Both the position numbers and the translations under genes were made by a program. From positions 946,303-1,010,302 of the forward strand of contig NZ_LN999828.1 in the NCBI RefSeq assembly GCF_001517625.2: DNA of 64,000 bases. The letters run 5' to 3'. The notes beneath the pieces are model-generated. The model was not told the DNA's origin and did not search any database. It saw only the letters and a list, made by a program, of their open reading frames with translations. This DNA comes from Clostridium sp. AT4 (lineage in GTDB: Bacteria > Bacillota > Clostridia > Lachnospirales > Lachnospiraceae). The stretch's first letter is position 1, and every line of letters starts with the position of its first letter. Below, piece after piece: positions 1 to 11,607 of this stretch.

Positions 1-2
1 AT

Positions 3-278
3 GCAGTGATCCACGGCTATAGAGAGAAGTGTGGAACGGTAGTTATGGAGCTGACGGCAGACCGCACAGAACGGAGCCTGACCGTAGAAGTGACTGATCA
101 GGGAACCGGAATAGAAGATATAAAAAAGGCCATGGAACCCATGTATACCACAGACCGATCAGGAGAGAGGTCTGGAATGGGCTTTGCTTTTATGGAAGCC
201 TTTATGGATGAGATCACAGTGGAATCAGAGGCCGGATGCGGAACAAAGGTCACCATGAAAAAATATATCGGCAGGTGA
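3..278 (+). CDS. spoIIAB: Anti-sigma F factor SpoIIAB, C-terminal part (gene starts before the window)
   Basis: SpoIIAB is a GHKL-fold kinase that holds sigma F inactive and phosphorylates the anti-anti-sigma factor SpoIIAA in the predivisional cell and forespore. The 91 residues present carry the ATP-fold pieces expected of the family: AVIHGY near the N-box, a DQGTGI G1 box, a PMYTTD segment, a SGMGFAFM G2-type loop and the closing GTKVTMKKY strand. The start lies upstream of base 1. The stop (TGA 276-278) is 5 bases before the sigF start, which is the usual spoIIA operon order. Identification is firm from motifs and context. Confidence 0.93.
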   Translation, partial: AVIHGYREKCGTVVMELTADRTERSLTVEVTDQGTGIEDIKKAMEPMYTTDRSGERSGMGFAFMEAFMDEITVESEAGCGTKVTMKKYIGR

Positions 279-283
279 CGCCC

Positions 284-1012
284 ATGGAAGAGACCATCAG
301 GCAGATCCAGAACGCCCACCAAGGGGATAAAGCGGCCAGAGACCGGCTGGTAACGGAAAATACAGGACTGGTGTGGAGCATTGTCCGCAGGTTCGCAGGT
401 AGAGGATACGAGCTGGAAGATTTATTTCAGATTGGAAGTATTGGTCTTATGAAAGCCATTGATAAGTTTGATACCAACTATGAAGTGAAATTTTCCACCT
501 ATGCGGTTCCTATGATCGCAGGAGAAATCCGGCGTTTTATGAGAGATGACGGAATGATAAAGGTAAGCCGTTCCGTTAAGGAGCTGGGCTTTAAGGCCAG
601 AAATGCCGCAGAAGAGCTGACTAAAATACTGGGACGGGAGCCTACCATTGAAGAGATTGCAGAGAAAACAGGGGCCAGCCGTGAGGAGATAGCAGCGTCC
701 CTGGAGGCGGCGGCAGAGGTGGAATCCCTCTATAAGCCATTGGGAAACAGCGGTGACAAGGAACTGCTTTTGATGGACCGGCTGGAGGAGGAGCATGACA
801 GCCACGAAGAACTGTTAAACCATCTTGTTTTAAAGGAACTGATGGAAGGACTCACAGACCAGCACAGAGAAATCATATTGAGAAGGTATTTTTACAGCCA
901 GACTCAGACTCAGGTAGCAAAGGCGCTTAACATTTCTCAGGTACAGGTTTCTCGTCTGGAAAAACGGATCTTAAAGGAGATGCGGAAACGCTATGAGGAG
1001 GGAAGCAGCTGA
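284..1012 (+). CDS. sigF: RNA polymerase sigma-F factor (early forespore)
   Basis: This is a 242-residue sigma-70 family factor of the SigF/SigG/SigB group. Region 2 is clear (ELEDLFQIGSIGLMKAIDKFD, then KFSTYAVPMIAGEIRRFMRDDG). Region 3 follows (VSRSVKELGFKARNAAEELTKILGREPT), and region 4 holds the HTH (TQTQVAKALNISQVQVSRLEKRILKEMR). I chose ATG 284 because it follows the spoIIAB stop directly; the in-frame codon upstream at 236 lies inside spoIIAB. Position after spoIIAB separates sigF from sigG, which has similar domains. It would direct the first forespore-specific transcription, and its release from SpoIIAB is the control point. Confidence 0.95.
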   Translation: MEETIRQIQNAHQGDKAARDRLVTENTGLVWSIVRRFAGRGYELEDLFQIGSIGLMKAIDKFDTNYEVKFSTYAVPMIAGEIRRFMRDDGMIKVSRSVKELGFKARNAAEELTKILGREPTIEEIAEKTGASREEIAASLEAAAEVESLYKPLGNSGDKELLLMDRLEEEHDSHEELLNHLVLKELMEGLTDQHREIILRRYFYSQTQTQVAKALNISQVQVSRLEKRILKEMRKRYEEGSS

Positions 1013-1020
1013 AAAATAGT

Positions 1021-1050
1021 TGAATAGAAACGATAAAAAAACCCATACTA
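1021..1050 (+). promoter_or_regulatory. Sigma-G type promoter ahead of the spoVA genes
   Basis: TGAATA at 1021-1026 and CATACTA at 1044-1050 are separated by 17 bases. This matches the known sigma-G consensus (TGAATA / CATACTA) at every position I recall. In Bacillus subtilis the spoVA operon is transcribed by sigma-G in the late forespore, so the site fits its neighbours. It would uncouple the genes from 1127 onward from the upstream spoIIA/sigF transcript. The match is seen in the sequence; the assignment to sigma-G is inference. Confidence 0.82.
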
Positions 1051-1051
1051 C

Positions 1052-1095
1052 CATCAGCGGATAAAGGCAGACGAAATCATCCTTGTCCGCTGATG
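1052..1095 (+). terminator. Hairpin between sigF and the spoVA genes (no T-tract)
   Basis: A 10-bp perfect stem pairs 1052-1061 with 1086-1095 around a 24-base loop. It lacks a run of T after it, so it is a poor intrinsic terminator by itself. It lies just downstream of the sigma-G type promoter, so the spoVA transcript would begin near its left arm. It could slow or trim read-through from sigF, or protect the 5' end of the spoVA message. Confidence 0.4.
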
Positions 1096-1126
1096 ATGCA
1101 TCAAAACCGGAAAGGATGTGAGACGC

Positions 1127-1282
1127 ATGAAATCAGGAAAATATAAGTGGATCATCGGCATTCTGGCAGCAGCAGCGATTCTTTTGGGCGTTTTTGCGTG
1201 GTATGCAGTCTGGGGGATCAGAGACAAAGGATACGAGAACGAGGGAGTGATGGTTTATATTCAAAAATGTCAGGGGGTATGA
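1127..1282 (+). CDS. Unrecognised 51-residue membrane protein ahead of spoVAA
   Basis: This ORF begins at ATG 1127, about seven bases after a GGAAAGGATGTGA ribosome site, and encodes 51 residues. A basic start (MKSGKYKW) is followed by one hydrophobic helix at about residues 8-29 and a polar tail ending KCQGV with a single cysteine. Its TGA (1280-1282) overlaps an in-frame ATG of spoVAA (1279), the usual geometry of translational coupling. It is the first gene behind the sigma-G type promoter. I do not recognise the family. Good ribosome site, start/stop overlap and membrane character argue for a real gene; lack of any recognised homologue argues for caution. Confidence 0.6.
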   Translation: MKSGKYKWIIGILAAAAILLGVFAWYAVWGIRDKGYENEGVMVYIQKCQGV

Positions 1283-1284
1283 AT

Positions 1285-1911
1285 ATGACCCATACGGTTT
1301 ATGTAAAGCTGGATGAGATTACGGAACTGACCCACAAAGATATTCTTTTAAAGGATGTTGCCCAGGTCTACTGCCGGGATCAGAATATACAGAATAAATG
1401 CAGCGTATGCAGGATCATGACCGTGCGCTCAGATGAAGCCCATCGGTATGTGATGAGCGCTCTGGATGTGACCAAAAAGCTGGAGGCTCTGGATCCGGGG
1501 ATTGAAGTGGAGCATATGGGAAAGACAGACTTTATCATTGCCTACAAGCCGGCCGCTCCTCCTGCCTATGGACGGCAGTGGTGTAAGACAGCCTGTATCT
1601 GCCTGATCAGTTTTTTTGGAGCGGCCTTTGCTATTATGACATTTAATAATGATGTGAGCGTCACCAGCGTATTTCATGAGATCTATCGTCTGGTGATGGG
1701 GTATGAGGCAGCGGGCTTTACTGTGCTGGAGGCAAGCTATTGTGTGGGGCTGTCTCTTGGGATCATGGTGTTCTTTAACCATATTTCTGCCGGCAAGGTG
1801 AATACAGATCCGACTCCTCTGGAGGTAGAAATGCGGCTTTACGAGGAAAACATCAGTAAAACCCTCATTGATAATGCACAGAGGAAGGAGAAAAAGATTG
1901 ACATTTCTTAA
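1285..1911 (+). CDS. spoVAA: Stage V sporulation protein AA
   Basis: SpoVAA is part of the SpoVA membrane channel that loads dipicolinic acid into the forespore and releases it at germination. The N-terminal half (about residues 1-95) is a soluble domain opening with TVYVKLDEITELTHKDILLKDVAQV; two membrane helices follow (CKTACICLISFFGAAFAIMTF, then FTVLEASYCVGLSLGIMVFF) and a short charged tail. ATG 1285 was chosen over 1279 because it sits seven bases after AGGGGG. The C-terminus overlaps the spoVAB start by 14 bases. Function is from family knowledge; the match is good by length, order and neighbours. Confidence 0.85.
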   Translation: MTHTVYVKLDEITELTHKDILLKDVAQVYCRDQNIQNKCSVCRIMTVRSDEAHRYVMSALDVTKKLEALDPGIEVEHMGKTDFIIAYKPAAPPAYGRQWCKTACICLISFFGAAFAIMTFNNDVSVTSVFHEIYRLVMGYEAAGFTVLEASYCVGLSLGIMVFFNHISAGKVNTDPTPLEVEMRLYEENISKTLIDNAQRKEKKIDIS

Positions 1912-2335
1912 ATATGCGTTCCTTATCTTTTTTGGGATCTGTGCAGGAGGCGTGATCGCTGCAGGTGTATATGCCTTTTTAGCTATGATCGGTGTGTTTG
2001 TCCGTCTTATGGGGCGGACAAACACCGGGAAAAAGGCGCGTCTGTATGAAAAATGGATTATAGCAGGAGGGATTTTGGGAAATGCAGCAGACATTTATGA
2101 AATCCCCATGATACTGGGCAAAGGCCCCGGAACGCTTTTTTTAACGGCAGCAGGCCTTTCCATCGGCGTTTTTGTCGGCTGTCTGGCTATGTCATTAGCA
2201 GAGACTTTGAAGGCTCTTCCTGCCATGAGCCGCAGGATCGGTCTGGCGGCAGGGCTGCAGTATCTGATACTGGGCATTGCTGCAGGGAAGTTTGCCGGGG
2301 CCTGGATTTATTTCTGGAAGGGACTGGCCGTTTAG
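1898..2335 (+). CDS. spoVAB: Stage V sporulation protein AB
   Basis: This is a small, almost wholly hydrophobic protein of 145 residues with about four membrane segments, matching SpoVAB in length and placement. The start is TTG 1898, seven bases after GGAAGGAG (1883-1890); earlier in-frame codons lie deep inside spoVAA and lack a ribosome site. Recognisable parts are FGICAGGVIAAGVYAFLAMIGV near the N-terminus and NAADIYEIPMILGKG in the middle. It should work with SpoVAA and SpoVAC in dipicolinate movement across the inner forespore membrane. Confidence 0.85.
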   Translation: MTFLKYAFLIFFGICAGGVIAAGVYAFLAMIGVFVRLMGRTNTGKKARLYEKWIIAGGILGNAADIYEIPMILGKGPGTLFLTAAGLSIGVFVGCLAMSLAETLKALPAMSRRIGLAAGLQYLILGIAAGKFAGAWIYFWKGLAV

Positions 2336-2352
2336 CTGAGGAGGAAGTCATT

Positions 2353-2808
2353 ATGGAAATTGATAAAAAGAAATATGAGGAATATGTAAAGCGCATCACC
2401 CCGGTTCATGCGTTCTGGCCGACTCTGGGAAAAGCCTTTCTTACGGGTGGCCTGATCTGCACCTTGGGCCAGTTTATAAATAACTGGCTGATGAACAGCC
2501 GGGGATTGGAGCAGGAAGCGGCAGGAGCCTGGACCTCTCTGACACTGATCCTTCTCAGTGTTCTCCTCACAGGCTTTAATATTTATCCCAAACTGGTAAC
2601 CTTTGGAGGAGCCGGCGCTCTTGTTCCCATCACCGGATTTGCCAATTCTGTGGCGGCCCCGGCTATTGAGTTTCACGCAGAGGGAGAAGTATTTGGCGTG
2701 GGATGCAAGATTTTTACCATTGCAGGCCCGGTGATCCTCTACGGGGTTCTTGCAAGCTGGGCGTTAGGAGCCGTGTACTGGATCGGCGGGATGATGGGAA
2801 TTTTTTAA
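2353..2808 (+). CDS. spoVAC: Stage V sporulation protein AC
   Basis: SpoVAC is a membrane protein of the SpoVA channel, shown in Bacillus to behave as a mechanosensitive channel that lets dipicolinate out. The 151 residues fit the family length. Diagnostic stretches are KAFLTGGLICTLGQFI near residue 25, the LLTGFNIYPKL turn, and the highly conserved GGAGALVPITGFANS segment with SVAAPAIEFHAEG after it. It follows spoVAB by 17 bases. In most spore formers spoVAD comes next, but here an enolase does. Confidence 0.92.
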   Translation: MEIDKKKYEEYVKRITPVHAFWPTLGKAFLTGGLICTLGQFINNWLMNSRGLEQEAAGAWTSLTLILLSVLLTGFNIYPKLVTFGGAGALVPITGFANSVAAPAIEFHAEGEVFGVGCKIFTIAGPVILYGVLASWALGAVYWIGGMMGIF

Positions 2809-2820
2809 ATGGTAAATTGA

Positions 2821-6342
<3,522 letters not shown>

Positions 6343-6348
6343 AGGTGC

Positions 6349-6378
6349 CATTATAATATAAGAACGGGAGAGAATCAA
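6349..6378 (-). promoter_or_regulatory. Promoter of the AraC-type sensor gene, close to its start codon
   Basis: Read on the minus strand, TTGATT (6378-6373) and TATAAT (6355-6350) are separated by exactly 17 bases. Seven bases after the -10 box comes ATG 6342, which is about where transcription would start. No ribosome site can be seen between them. The boxes are directly visible; a leaderless or near-leaderless message is inference. Confidence 0.6.
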
Positions 6379-6500
6379 CTGAAAAAGAGAAAAATGTATG
6401 TTATCCGTAAAAAATGTGTGTTTTGCAGTGCAGATCTTAATGGAAACGTGAAAAAACTTTGAATGCTATAAAGAAAAAGAAATAGATGTAAAAACAAAGA

Positions 6501-6533
6501 ATTTCATGAAAAATGCACAATGAAATGAAATTT
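6501..6533. promoter_or_regulatory. Inverted repeat in the divergent control region, possible regulator site
   Basis: AATTTCAT at 6501-6508 is the exact reverse complement of ATGAAATT at 6526-6533, with 17 bases between. It lies upstream of a possible promoter for the binding-protein gene: TTGATA at 6541-6546 and GATAAT at 6562-6567, spacing 15, which is short. The spacing of the repeat suits two major-groove contacts on one DNA face, as AraC-type proteins make. This is suggestive only; the region is A/T-rich and such repeats arise by chance. Confidence 0.3.
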
Positions 6534-6630
6534 TAACAGTTGATATGAAGCAGTAAGAGTGATAATTTTGTAGACACATAAAACGTGTGGTGAAATCAGC
6601 ATACGAAATCTATGATCTGGAGGGAAAACC

Positions 6631-8196
6631 ATGAAAAAAAGGGTTAGGTGTACAGCAGCCTTCGCTGCAGCAGTCATGGCAGTGTCTTTGCTTGGCGGCT
6701 GCGGCCAGGATGGCGTGACAGCACCTGAAAATGTGGAAAAGTACACAGCAGACGGAGAACTGGTCAAACCGGAAAAAATTACGGTTATGGCAGACGGTAC
6801 GGTTTTTACAAAACGGAATGGACGTGATGCCTTTGAGGCCCGCTGGGAAGAGCTGACAGGCATTGATATTGAATTTATTCAGCCGGACCACAGCGCTTAC
6901 TATGATGTGGTAGGACAGACGTTTGCTTCCGGTGTTAAAAACTGGCCGGATGTGATCCTGTTAAGCTCCACCTATTACAGCGGTTACGCAGAGGAAGGCG
7001 CTCTGTGGGATTTGACAGAAACGTATGAAAATTCCGGTTTAAAGAAATCCGGACGGCTGACAGGCGAGGATGTCATTGACGGAATGCGCATCGGAGGAAG
7101 GCTTTACGGACTTCCTGTAAACCGCGGCGGCGGCTGCATTACCTATGTAAAAAAGAAATGGCTGGATAACTGCGGACTGGAAGTGCCGACAACCTATGAT
7201 GAATACATGAATATGTTAAAGGCATTTACAGAGGGAGATCCGGACGGAAACGGAGTAAACGGCGATACATACGCCCTTTCCGCAGCCGGCTTTATGGGCG
7301 AGGAGTCCCCTTATACCAACTATCTGCCGGAATTTTATCAGGAATCCTATCCTTCCTTTACAAAGGATGAGAACGGAGTGTGGTATGACGGCTTTATGGA
7401 GCAGGATTTCAAGGATTCGCTGCTTCGTTTAAGAGATGCTTATGTAAACGGATATGTTGATAAGGAAACGCTGACCAACGGCACCAGCGATGTGCGCAAC
7501 AAGTTTTACGAAGACCGCTGCGGCGTATTTACCTACTGGTCCGGAACCTGGGCGGAAAACCTGCGGAGCAATCTGGCAAAGAATGGACTGGATGACGAGC
7601 TGGTTCCCCTTCCGCCGATCAAGGAGCTGGGAAATTATATAGAGAGAACGCCGGCTGTCTGGTGTATTACCAATTCCTGTAAATATCCGGAGGCAGTGTA
7701 CAAATATTTTATTGAATCCATGATGGACGGCGGCGATATGCAGACGCTCTGGACATATGGCGTAGAGGGCGTGCACTGGTCTGTTCAGGCTGAGACGGTC
7801 TGCGGAAACACCTATGAGCAAGGCCAGTTCCATGGTCTGGAAAGTATGGATAAGCCGGGAACCCAGTACACAAAGGGACATATGGATCCGACGCTTTCCA
7901 TTGTAGAGTGGGAAAATGATCCCGGTATTGACTCCGTTGCTCCGGCTGCCAAGCGTTCACAGGAGATATTTAATGAAAACTGCAAACAGTCCCTTATGGT
8001 TCCCTCCACAACGGAAATGGCTACCTATAACGGCGATCTGACAACCTTAAAGCGTTCCATTGTGGCAGATGTAGTCGTTCAGGGAATGCCGGTAGAGGAG
8101 GCATACCAGAGGTTTGAAAAGGAGCACGGTGTAAAGTGGTCTAATATGATCGTGGATTCCCTTAACCGCCTGGCGGAAGCAGAGTCATCCAGGTAA
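6631..8196 (+). CDS. ABC sugar transporter, solute-binding lipoprotein
   Basis: This is the extracellular binding protein of a carbohydrate importer (SBP_bac_1 type, LplA/YtcQ-like, 521 residues). The signal peptide ends in a lipobox (SLLGGC, Cys about residue 24), so it is lipid-anchored on the outer face of the membrane. An EF-hand-like loop DPDGNGVNGDTY near residue 208 is typical of large oligosaccharide-binding members. Ribosome site GGAGGG lies seven bases before the ATG. Two permeases follow at once, and no ATPase gene is present, so a shared MsmX-type ATPase encoded elsewhere is expected (inference). The nearby hydrolases suggest a plant-glycan oligosaccharide as cargo. Confidence 0.9.
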   Translation: MKKRVRCTAAFAAAVMAVSLLGGCGQDGVTAPENVEKYTADGELVKPEKITVMADGTVFTKRNGRDAFEARWEELTGIDIEFIQPDHSAYYDVVGQTFASGVKNWPDVILLSSTYYSGYAEEGALWDLTETYENSGLKKSGRLTGEDVIDGMRIGGRLYGLPVNRGGGCITYVKKKWLDNCGLEVPTTYDEYMNMLKAFTEGDPDGNGVNGDTYALSAAGFMGEESPYTNYLPEFYQESYPSFTKDENGVWYDGFMEQDFKDSLLRLRDAYVNGYVDKETLTNGTSDVRNKFYEDRCGVFTYWSGTWAENLRSNLAKNGLDDELVPLPPIKELGNYIERTPAVWCITNSCKYPEAVYKYFIESMMDGGDMQTLWTYGVEGVHWSVQAETVCGNTYEQGQFHGLESMDKPGTQYTKGHMDPTLSIVEWENDPGIDSVAPAAKRSQEIFNENCKQSLMVPSTTEMATYNGDLTTLKRSIVADVVVQGMPVEEAYQRFEKEHGVKWSNMIVDSLNRLAEAESSR

Positions 8197-8223
8197 ACAA
8201 AAGAGAAATGGGAGGAAAATAGA

Positions 8224-9177
8224 ATGAAAAAAGAAACATCAAACCCGGGAACGGGAACGGTGCATAAAAAATCTCTGAAGCAGCAGATCTATTATTACAG
8301 AAGCTTCTATATTATGTTTATCCCTGTATTTATTTTTGCAGTCGTATTTCACTATCTGCCAATGCTGGGAATCCGTTATTCCCTGTTTTCCTATAAGGGC
8401 ATTAAGGCGCCGGAATTTATCGGTCTGGCAAACTTTGAGCGTATGTTTTCCATGCCGGGCTTCTGGAGCGCGTTTGGAAATACGATCCTGTTAAGCGTAG
8501 TAAAGCTTCTTCTGAATACGTTTATGGCCGTGCTGATCTCCATTCTGCTCAACGAGCTGCGGTTTATGAAGTTTAAAAAGGTAACCCAAACCATTGTGTA
8601 TCTGCCCCATTTTATGTCATGGGTTGTAACTGCCTCTGTATTTACCCTGATCCTGTCTCCCGGTGATGCAGGACTGGTAAATTCAATCCTGATCAAGCTG
8701 GGCATTATTGACGAGGGAATCTATTTCCTGGGAGATAAGGAATGGTGGAGGACCATGTTCTATGCGATCAATATCTGGAAGGATACGGGCTGGGGAACCA
8801 TCATTTTCATGGCTACCTTATCGGGCATCAATCCGGAGCTTTATGAGGCTGCTTCCATGGACGGAGCAAACCGCTGGAATCAGATCCGCTACATTACGCT
8901 GCCGGCTCTTGCCAATACCATTATTACGGTTTTGATCTTAAATCTTGCCAAGGTTATGAATCTGTTTGAATCGGTATTCGTACTGCAGAATGATGCGGTG
9001 ATCCAGAAGGCGGACGTTCTTCAGACCTATATCTATACCCAGACCTTTAATTCAGGCGCGCTTCCGGATTTCGGTTATACCACAGCGGTCAGCGTGACGG
9101 CGTCGGTTGTAGGCTGTATTCTGGTGCTGCTGTGCAACCGGGCAAGCTATAAGGTCCGCGGCAGAGGCATTGTATAG
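8224..9177 (+). CDS. ABC sugar transporter permease (LplB-like)
   Basis: This 317-residue permease has six predicted membrane helices and the cytoplasmic EAA loop that contacts the ATPase (YEAASMDGANRWNQIRYITLP). The opening stretch, including FHYLPMLGIRYSLFSYKGI, is characteristic of the LplB/YtcP permease pair. GGGAGG precedes the ATG. It lies 27 bases after the binding-protein gene and 14 bases before its partner permease, so the three are co-transcribed. It forms half of the membrane channel for an oligosaccharide importer. Confidence 0.9.
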   Translation: MKKETSNPGTGTVHKKSLKQQIYYYRSFYIMFIPVFIFAVVFHYLPMLGIRYSLFSYKGIKAPEFIGLANFERMFSMPGFWSAFGNTILLSVVKLLLNTFMAVLISILLNELRFMKFKKVTQTIVYLPHFMSWVVTASVFTLILSPGDAGLVNSILIKLGIIDEGIYFLGDKEWWRTMFYAINIWKDTGWGTIIFMATLSGINPELYEAASMDGANRWNQIRYITLPALANTIITVLILNLAKVMNLFESVFVLQNDAVIQKADVLQTYIYTQTFNSGALPDFGYTTAVSVTASVVGCILVLLCNRASYKVRGRGIV

Positions 9178-9191
9178 GAGGAATAAAAATT

Positions 9192-10031
9192 ATGAGAACG
9201 AAAAGAAGGACTGTTTTCGATGTGATTTCGGTCATCCTGTTTGTAATGATCAGCCTGATCATGCTGATCCCCATTTATAAGGTTCTGGTGGATTCCTTTG
9301 ATTTAAAGACGGCTTATGGTATGCGGCTTCTGCCGCAGCAGTTCGGCCTGGACGGATATATTTCTGTATTTACCAATCCCACTCTGTTCCAGCCGTTTCT
9401 GATTTCCTGTGTGACGACCATTGCGGGAACCTTCGCAGGACTTGCCATTTCCACTCTGGGCGCTTACGTGCTGATCCAGTGGAAGATGCCGGGACGCAAG
9501 CTGCTGGCAAATTTCCTTTTATTTACTATGATCTTTAACGGCGGTATGATCCCTACCTATCTGGTTATGAAGGCTCTCGGCCTGACGAATACGCTCTGGG
9601 TTGTAATCCTCCTTCCTGCGATCAATGTATACAATCTGGTTCTGATGAGAAACTTCTTTGAAGGAATTCCGGCCAGCCTGTTTGAGTCTGCTGAGATTGA
9701 CGGCTGTTCTCCTATGGGAACTTTCTTTAAGATCGTCCTTCCCTTATCCAAGGCTGCTTTAACAGCCATCGGACTGATGTTTGCGGTTCAATACTGGAAT
9801 GATTACACCAATTATAAACTTTACATTACAAATGAAAACCTGTATAATTTCCAGATGAAGCTGCGCTCCCTGATCTTAGGAAGCGATCTTCCTTCCGCAG
9901 TGGGAAGCGCAACGGAGAACACAATTAAGAATGCGGCTGTTATCGTAGCCATTCTTCCGTTTGTGATCATTTATCCATTCTGCCAGAAATACTTTATTTC
10001 CGGCGTGAATATCGGCGCTGTCAAAGAGTGA
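9192..10031 (+). CDS. ABC sugar transporter permease (YtcP-like)
   Basis: The second permease of the importer has 279 residues, six membrane helices and an EAA loop reading FESAEIDGCSPMGTFFKIVLPLS. Near the N-terminus the segment IPIYKVLVDSFDLKTAYG is usual for YtcP-type carbohydrate permeases. AGGAGG is placed ten bases before the ATG. It forms the translocation pore with the 8224 gene product. The GH43 gene follows after 22 bases, which ties transport to intracellular hydrolysis. Confidence 0.9.
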   Translation: MRTKRRTVFDVISVILFVMISLIMLIPIYKVLVDSFDLKTAYGMRLLPQQFGLDGYISVFTNPTLFQPFLISCVTTIAGTFAGLAISTLGAYVLIQWKMPGRKLLANFLLFTMIFNGGMIPTYLVMKALGLTNTLWVVILLPAINVYNLVLMRNFFEGIPASLFESAEIDGCSPMGTFFKIVLPLSKAALTAIGLMFAVQYWNDYTNYKLYITNENLYNFQMKLRSLILGSDLPSAVGSATENTIKNAAVIVAILPFVIIYPFCQKYFISGVNIGAVKE

Positions 10032-10053
10032 CAGACGCAGGGAGGAGAAATGT

Positions 10054-11607
10054 ATGAACACTGGAACTTACAAAAATCCAATTTTATATGCAGACTACTC
10101 CGATCCGGATGCAATCCGGGTCGGGGAAGACTATTACATGGTGGCATCTTCGTTTACATATCTTCCGGGGGTGCCTCTCCTTCATTCCAGGGATCTGGTC
10201 CACTGGGAGATCATGAACTACTGCGTGCCGGCCCTGCCGTTTGAAAAATATGACCGGCCATCCCATGGCTCGGGAACCTGGGCGCCCTCCATCCGGTATC
10301 ATAACGGGGAGTTTTTTGTCTTTGTGCCTCTGCCGGATGAGGGGATTTTTGTGGCGCGCTCCAAAGACCCGAAAGGAACCTTTCAGCTGAACCGTCTCTG
10401 TGAAGCCAAAGGCTGGATCGATCCGTGTCCGTTCTGGGATGAGGATGGAAGAGCCTATATGATCTTCGCCTATGCAAGAAGCCGCTGCGGGATCAAGCAC
10501 CGTCTGGCTCTGGTGGAGATGGATCCGGAATGTACACAGCTAAAGGGAGAGCCAAAGGTGATCTTTGACGGCACTCAGCTGGCGCCCACCAGCGAAGGGC
10601 CAAAACTGTATAAAAAGGATGGCTGGTATTATGTACTGATGCCTTCCGGAGGTGTTGCCACTGGCTGGCAGTCTGCCCTGCGGGCAAAGAAGATCTGGGG
10701 GCCTTATGAGTACAGGATTGTAATGCACCAGGGGAATACAGCCGTCAATGGGCCTCATCAGGGCGCATGGGTGGACACGCCGGAAGGAAGCAGCTGGTTT
10801 ATCCATTTTCAGGACGTAGGAGAGTTAGGACGCATTGTCCATCTGCAGCCTATGTGCTTCCAGGATGGCTGGCCCTTTATCGGCTGTGAAACAAACGGCG
10901 ATATGATCGGAGAGCCGGTAGAGGAGTGGGAGCTGCCTAAAGCAGGACAGCCTGCTTACAGGATTGCGGACTCAGATGAATTTGAAACCGGACGTCCGGG
11001 GCTGCAGTGGCAGTGGCAGGCCAATCCAGACGAAGCTTTTTTTGCGCGGGAACGGGAAATGGGAACCCTTAAGCTAGCCTGTCTGGCCAACCCGGAGAGG
11101 GAGAATCTTCTGTGGTATGCTCCCAATGTGATGACCCAGATCCCTCAGTCCAACGCATTTACGGCAGACGTAAAGCTTAGGCTGTCGGAGGGCGCTGGGA
11201 CAGAGGACAGTGACGGAGATATGGCCGTTTTGGGCATGACGGGCCATCACTATGCGTTCTGCGGCCTGGAACGGGAAGGCGGAGCGGTCTGGCTGCGTCT
11301 TTACGAAGGCGTTGTCACAGGAAAAGAGTTTGAAGGCGAGGCGATGGAGGGACTGGCAGCCTCAAGGGAGTGGAAACAGGATAAAGCTCTGTGGCTGCGC
11401 ATGGAGCTTAGGGAAGATAAGACTTTTTCTTTTTCAGTTTCTGACGACGGCAGTACCTTCCTTCCCTTCGGCCCTTCCTTCCATCTGGCAAAGGGGACCT
11501 GGACCGGGGCCAAGCTCTGCCTGTGGGCCTGCAACCGGAACAATACCGTATCAGGAGGATGGGGAGAATATGATTACATACACATCAGCCACAAAAAAGA
11601 TCGCTGA
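10054..11607 (+). CDS. Glycoside hydrolase family 43 (beta-xylosidase / alpha-arabinofuranosidase type)
   Basis: The 517-residue enzyme has no signal peptide, so it acts on oligosaccharides brought in by the importer. Residues 1 to about 300 form the five-bladed propeller: the catalytic base Asp in YSDPDAIRVGEDYYMV, the second Asp in WIDPCPFWDEDG, and the acid Glu in TSEGPKLYKKDGWYY. A C-terminal beta-sandwich of about 200 residues follows, as in the GH43 subgroup near subfamily 12. Substrate preference (xylose or arabinose) cannot be read from sequence alone. GGGAGGAG precedes the ATG. The last 38 bases overlap the next gene. Confidence 0.92.
   Translation: MNTGTYKNPILYADYSDPDAIRVGEDYYMVASSFTYLPGVPLLHSRDLVHWEIMNYCVPALPFEKYDRPSHGSGTWAPSIRYHNGEFFVFVPLPDEGIFVARSKDPKGTFQLNRLCEAKGWIDPCPFWDEDGRAYMIFAYARSRCGIKHRLALVEMDPECTQLKGEPKVIFDGTQLAPTSEGPKLYKKDGWYYVLMPSGGVATGWQSALRAKKIWGPYEYRIVMHQGNTAVNGPHQGAWVDTPEGSSWFIHFQDVGELGRIVHLQPMCFQDGWPFIGCETNGDMIGEPVEEWELPKAGQPAYRIADSDEFETGRPGLQWQWQANPDEAFFAREREMGTLKLACLANPERENLLWYAPNVMTQIPQSNAFTADVKLRLSEGAGTEDSDGDMAVLGMTGHHYAFCGLEREGGAVWLRLYEGVVTGKEFEGEAMEGLAASREWKQDKALWLRMELREDKTFSFSVSDDGSTFLPFGPSFHLAKGTWTGAKLCLWACNRNNTVSGGWGEYDYIHISHKKDR

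Noticed and set aside
6441-6454. Possible CcpA (cre) site before the sugar operon
   Set aside because: TGGAAACGTGAAAA matches the cre consensus only in part, and the A/T-rich surroundings make chance likely.
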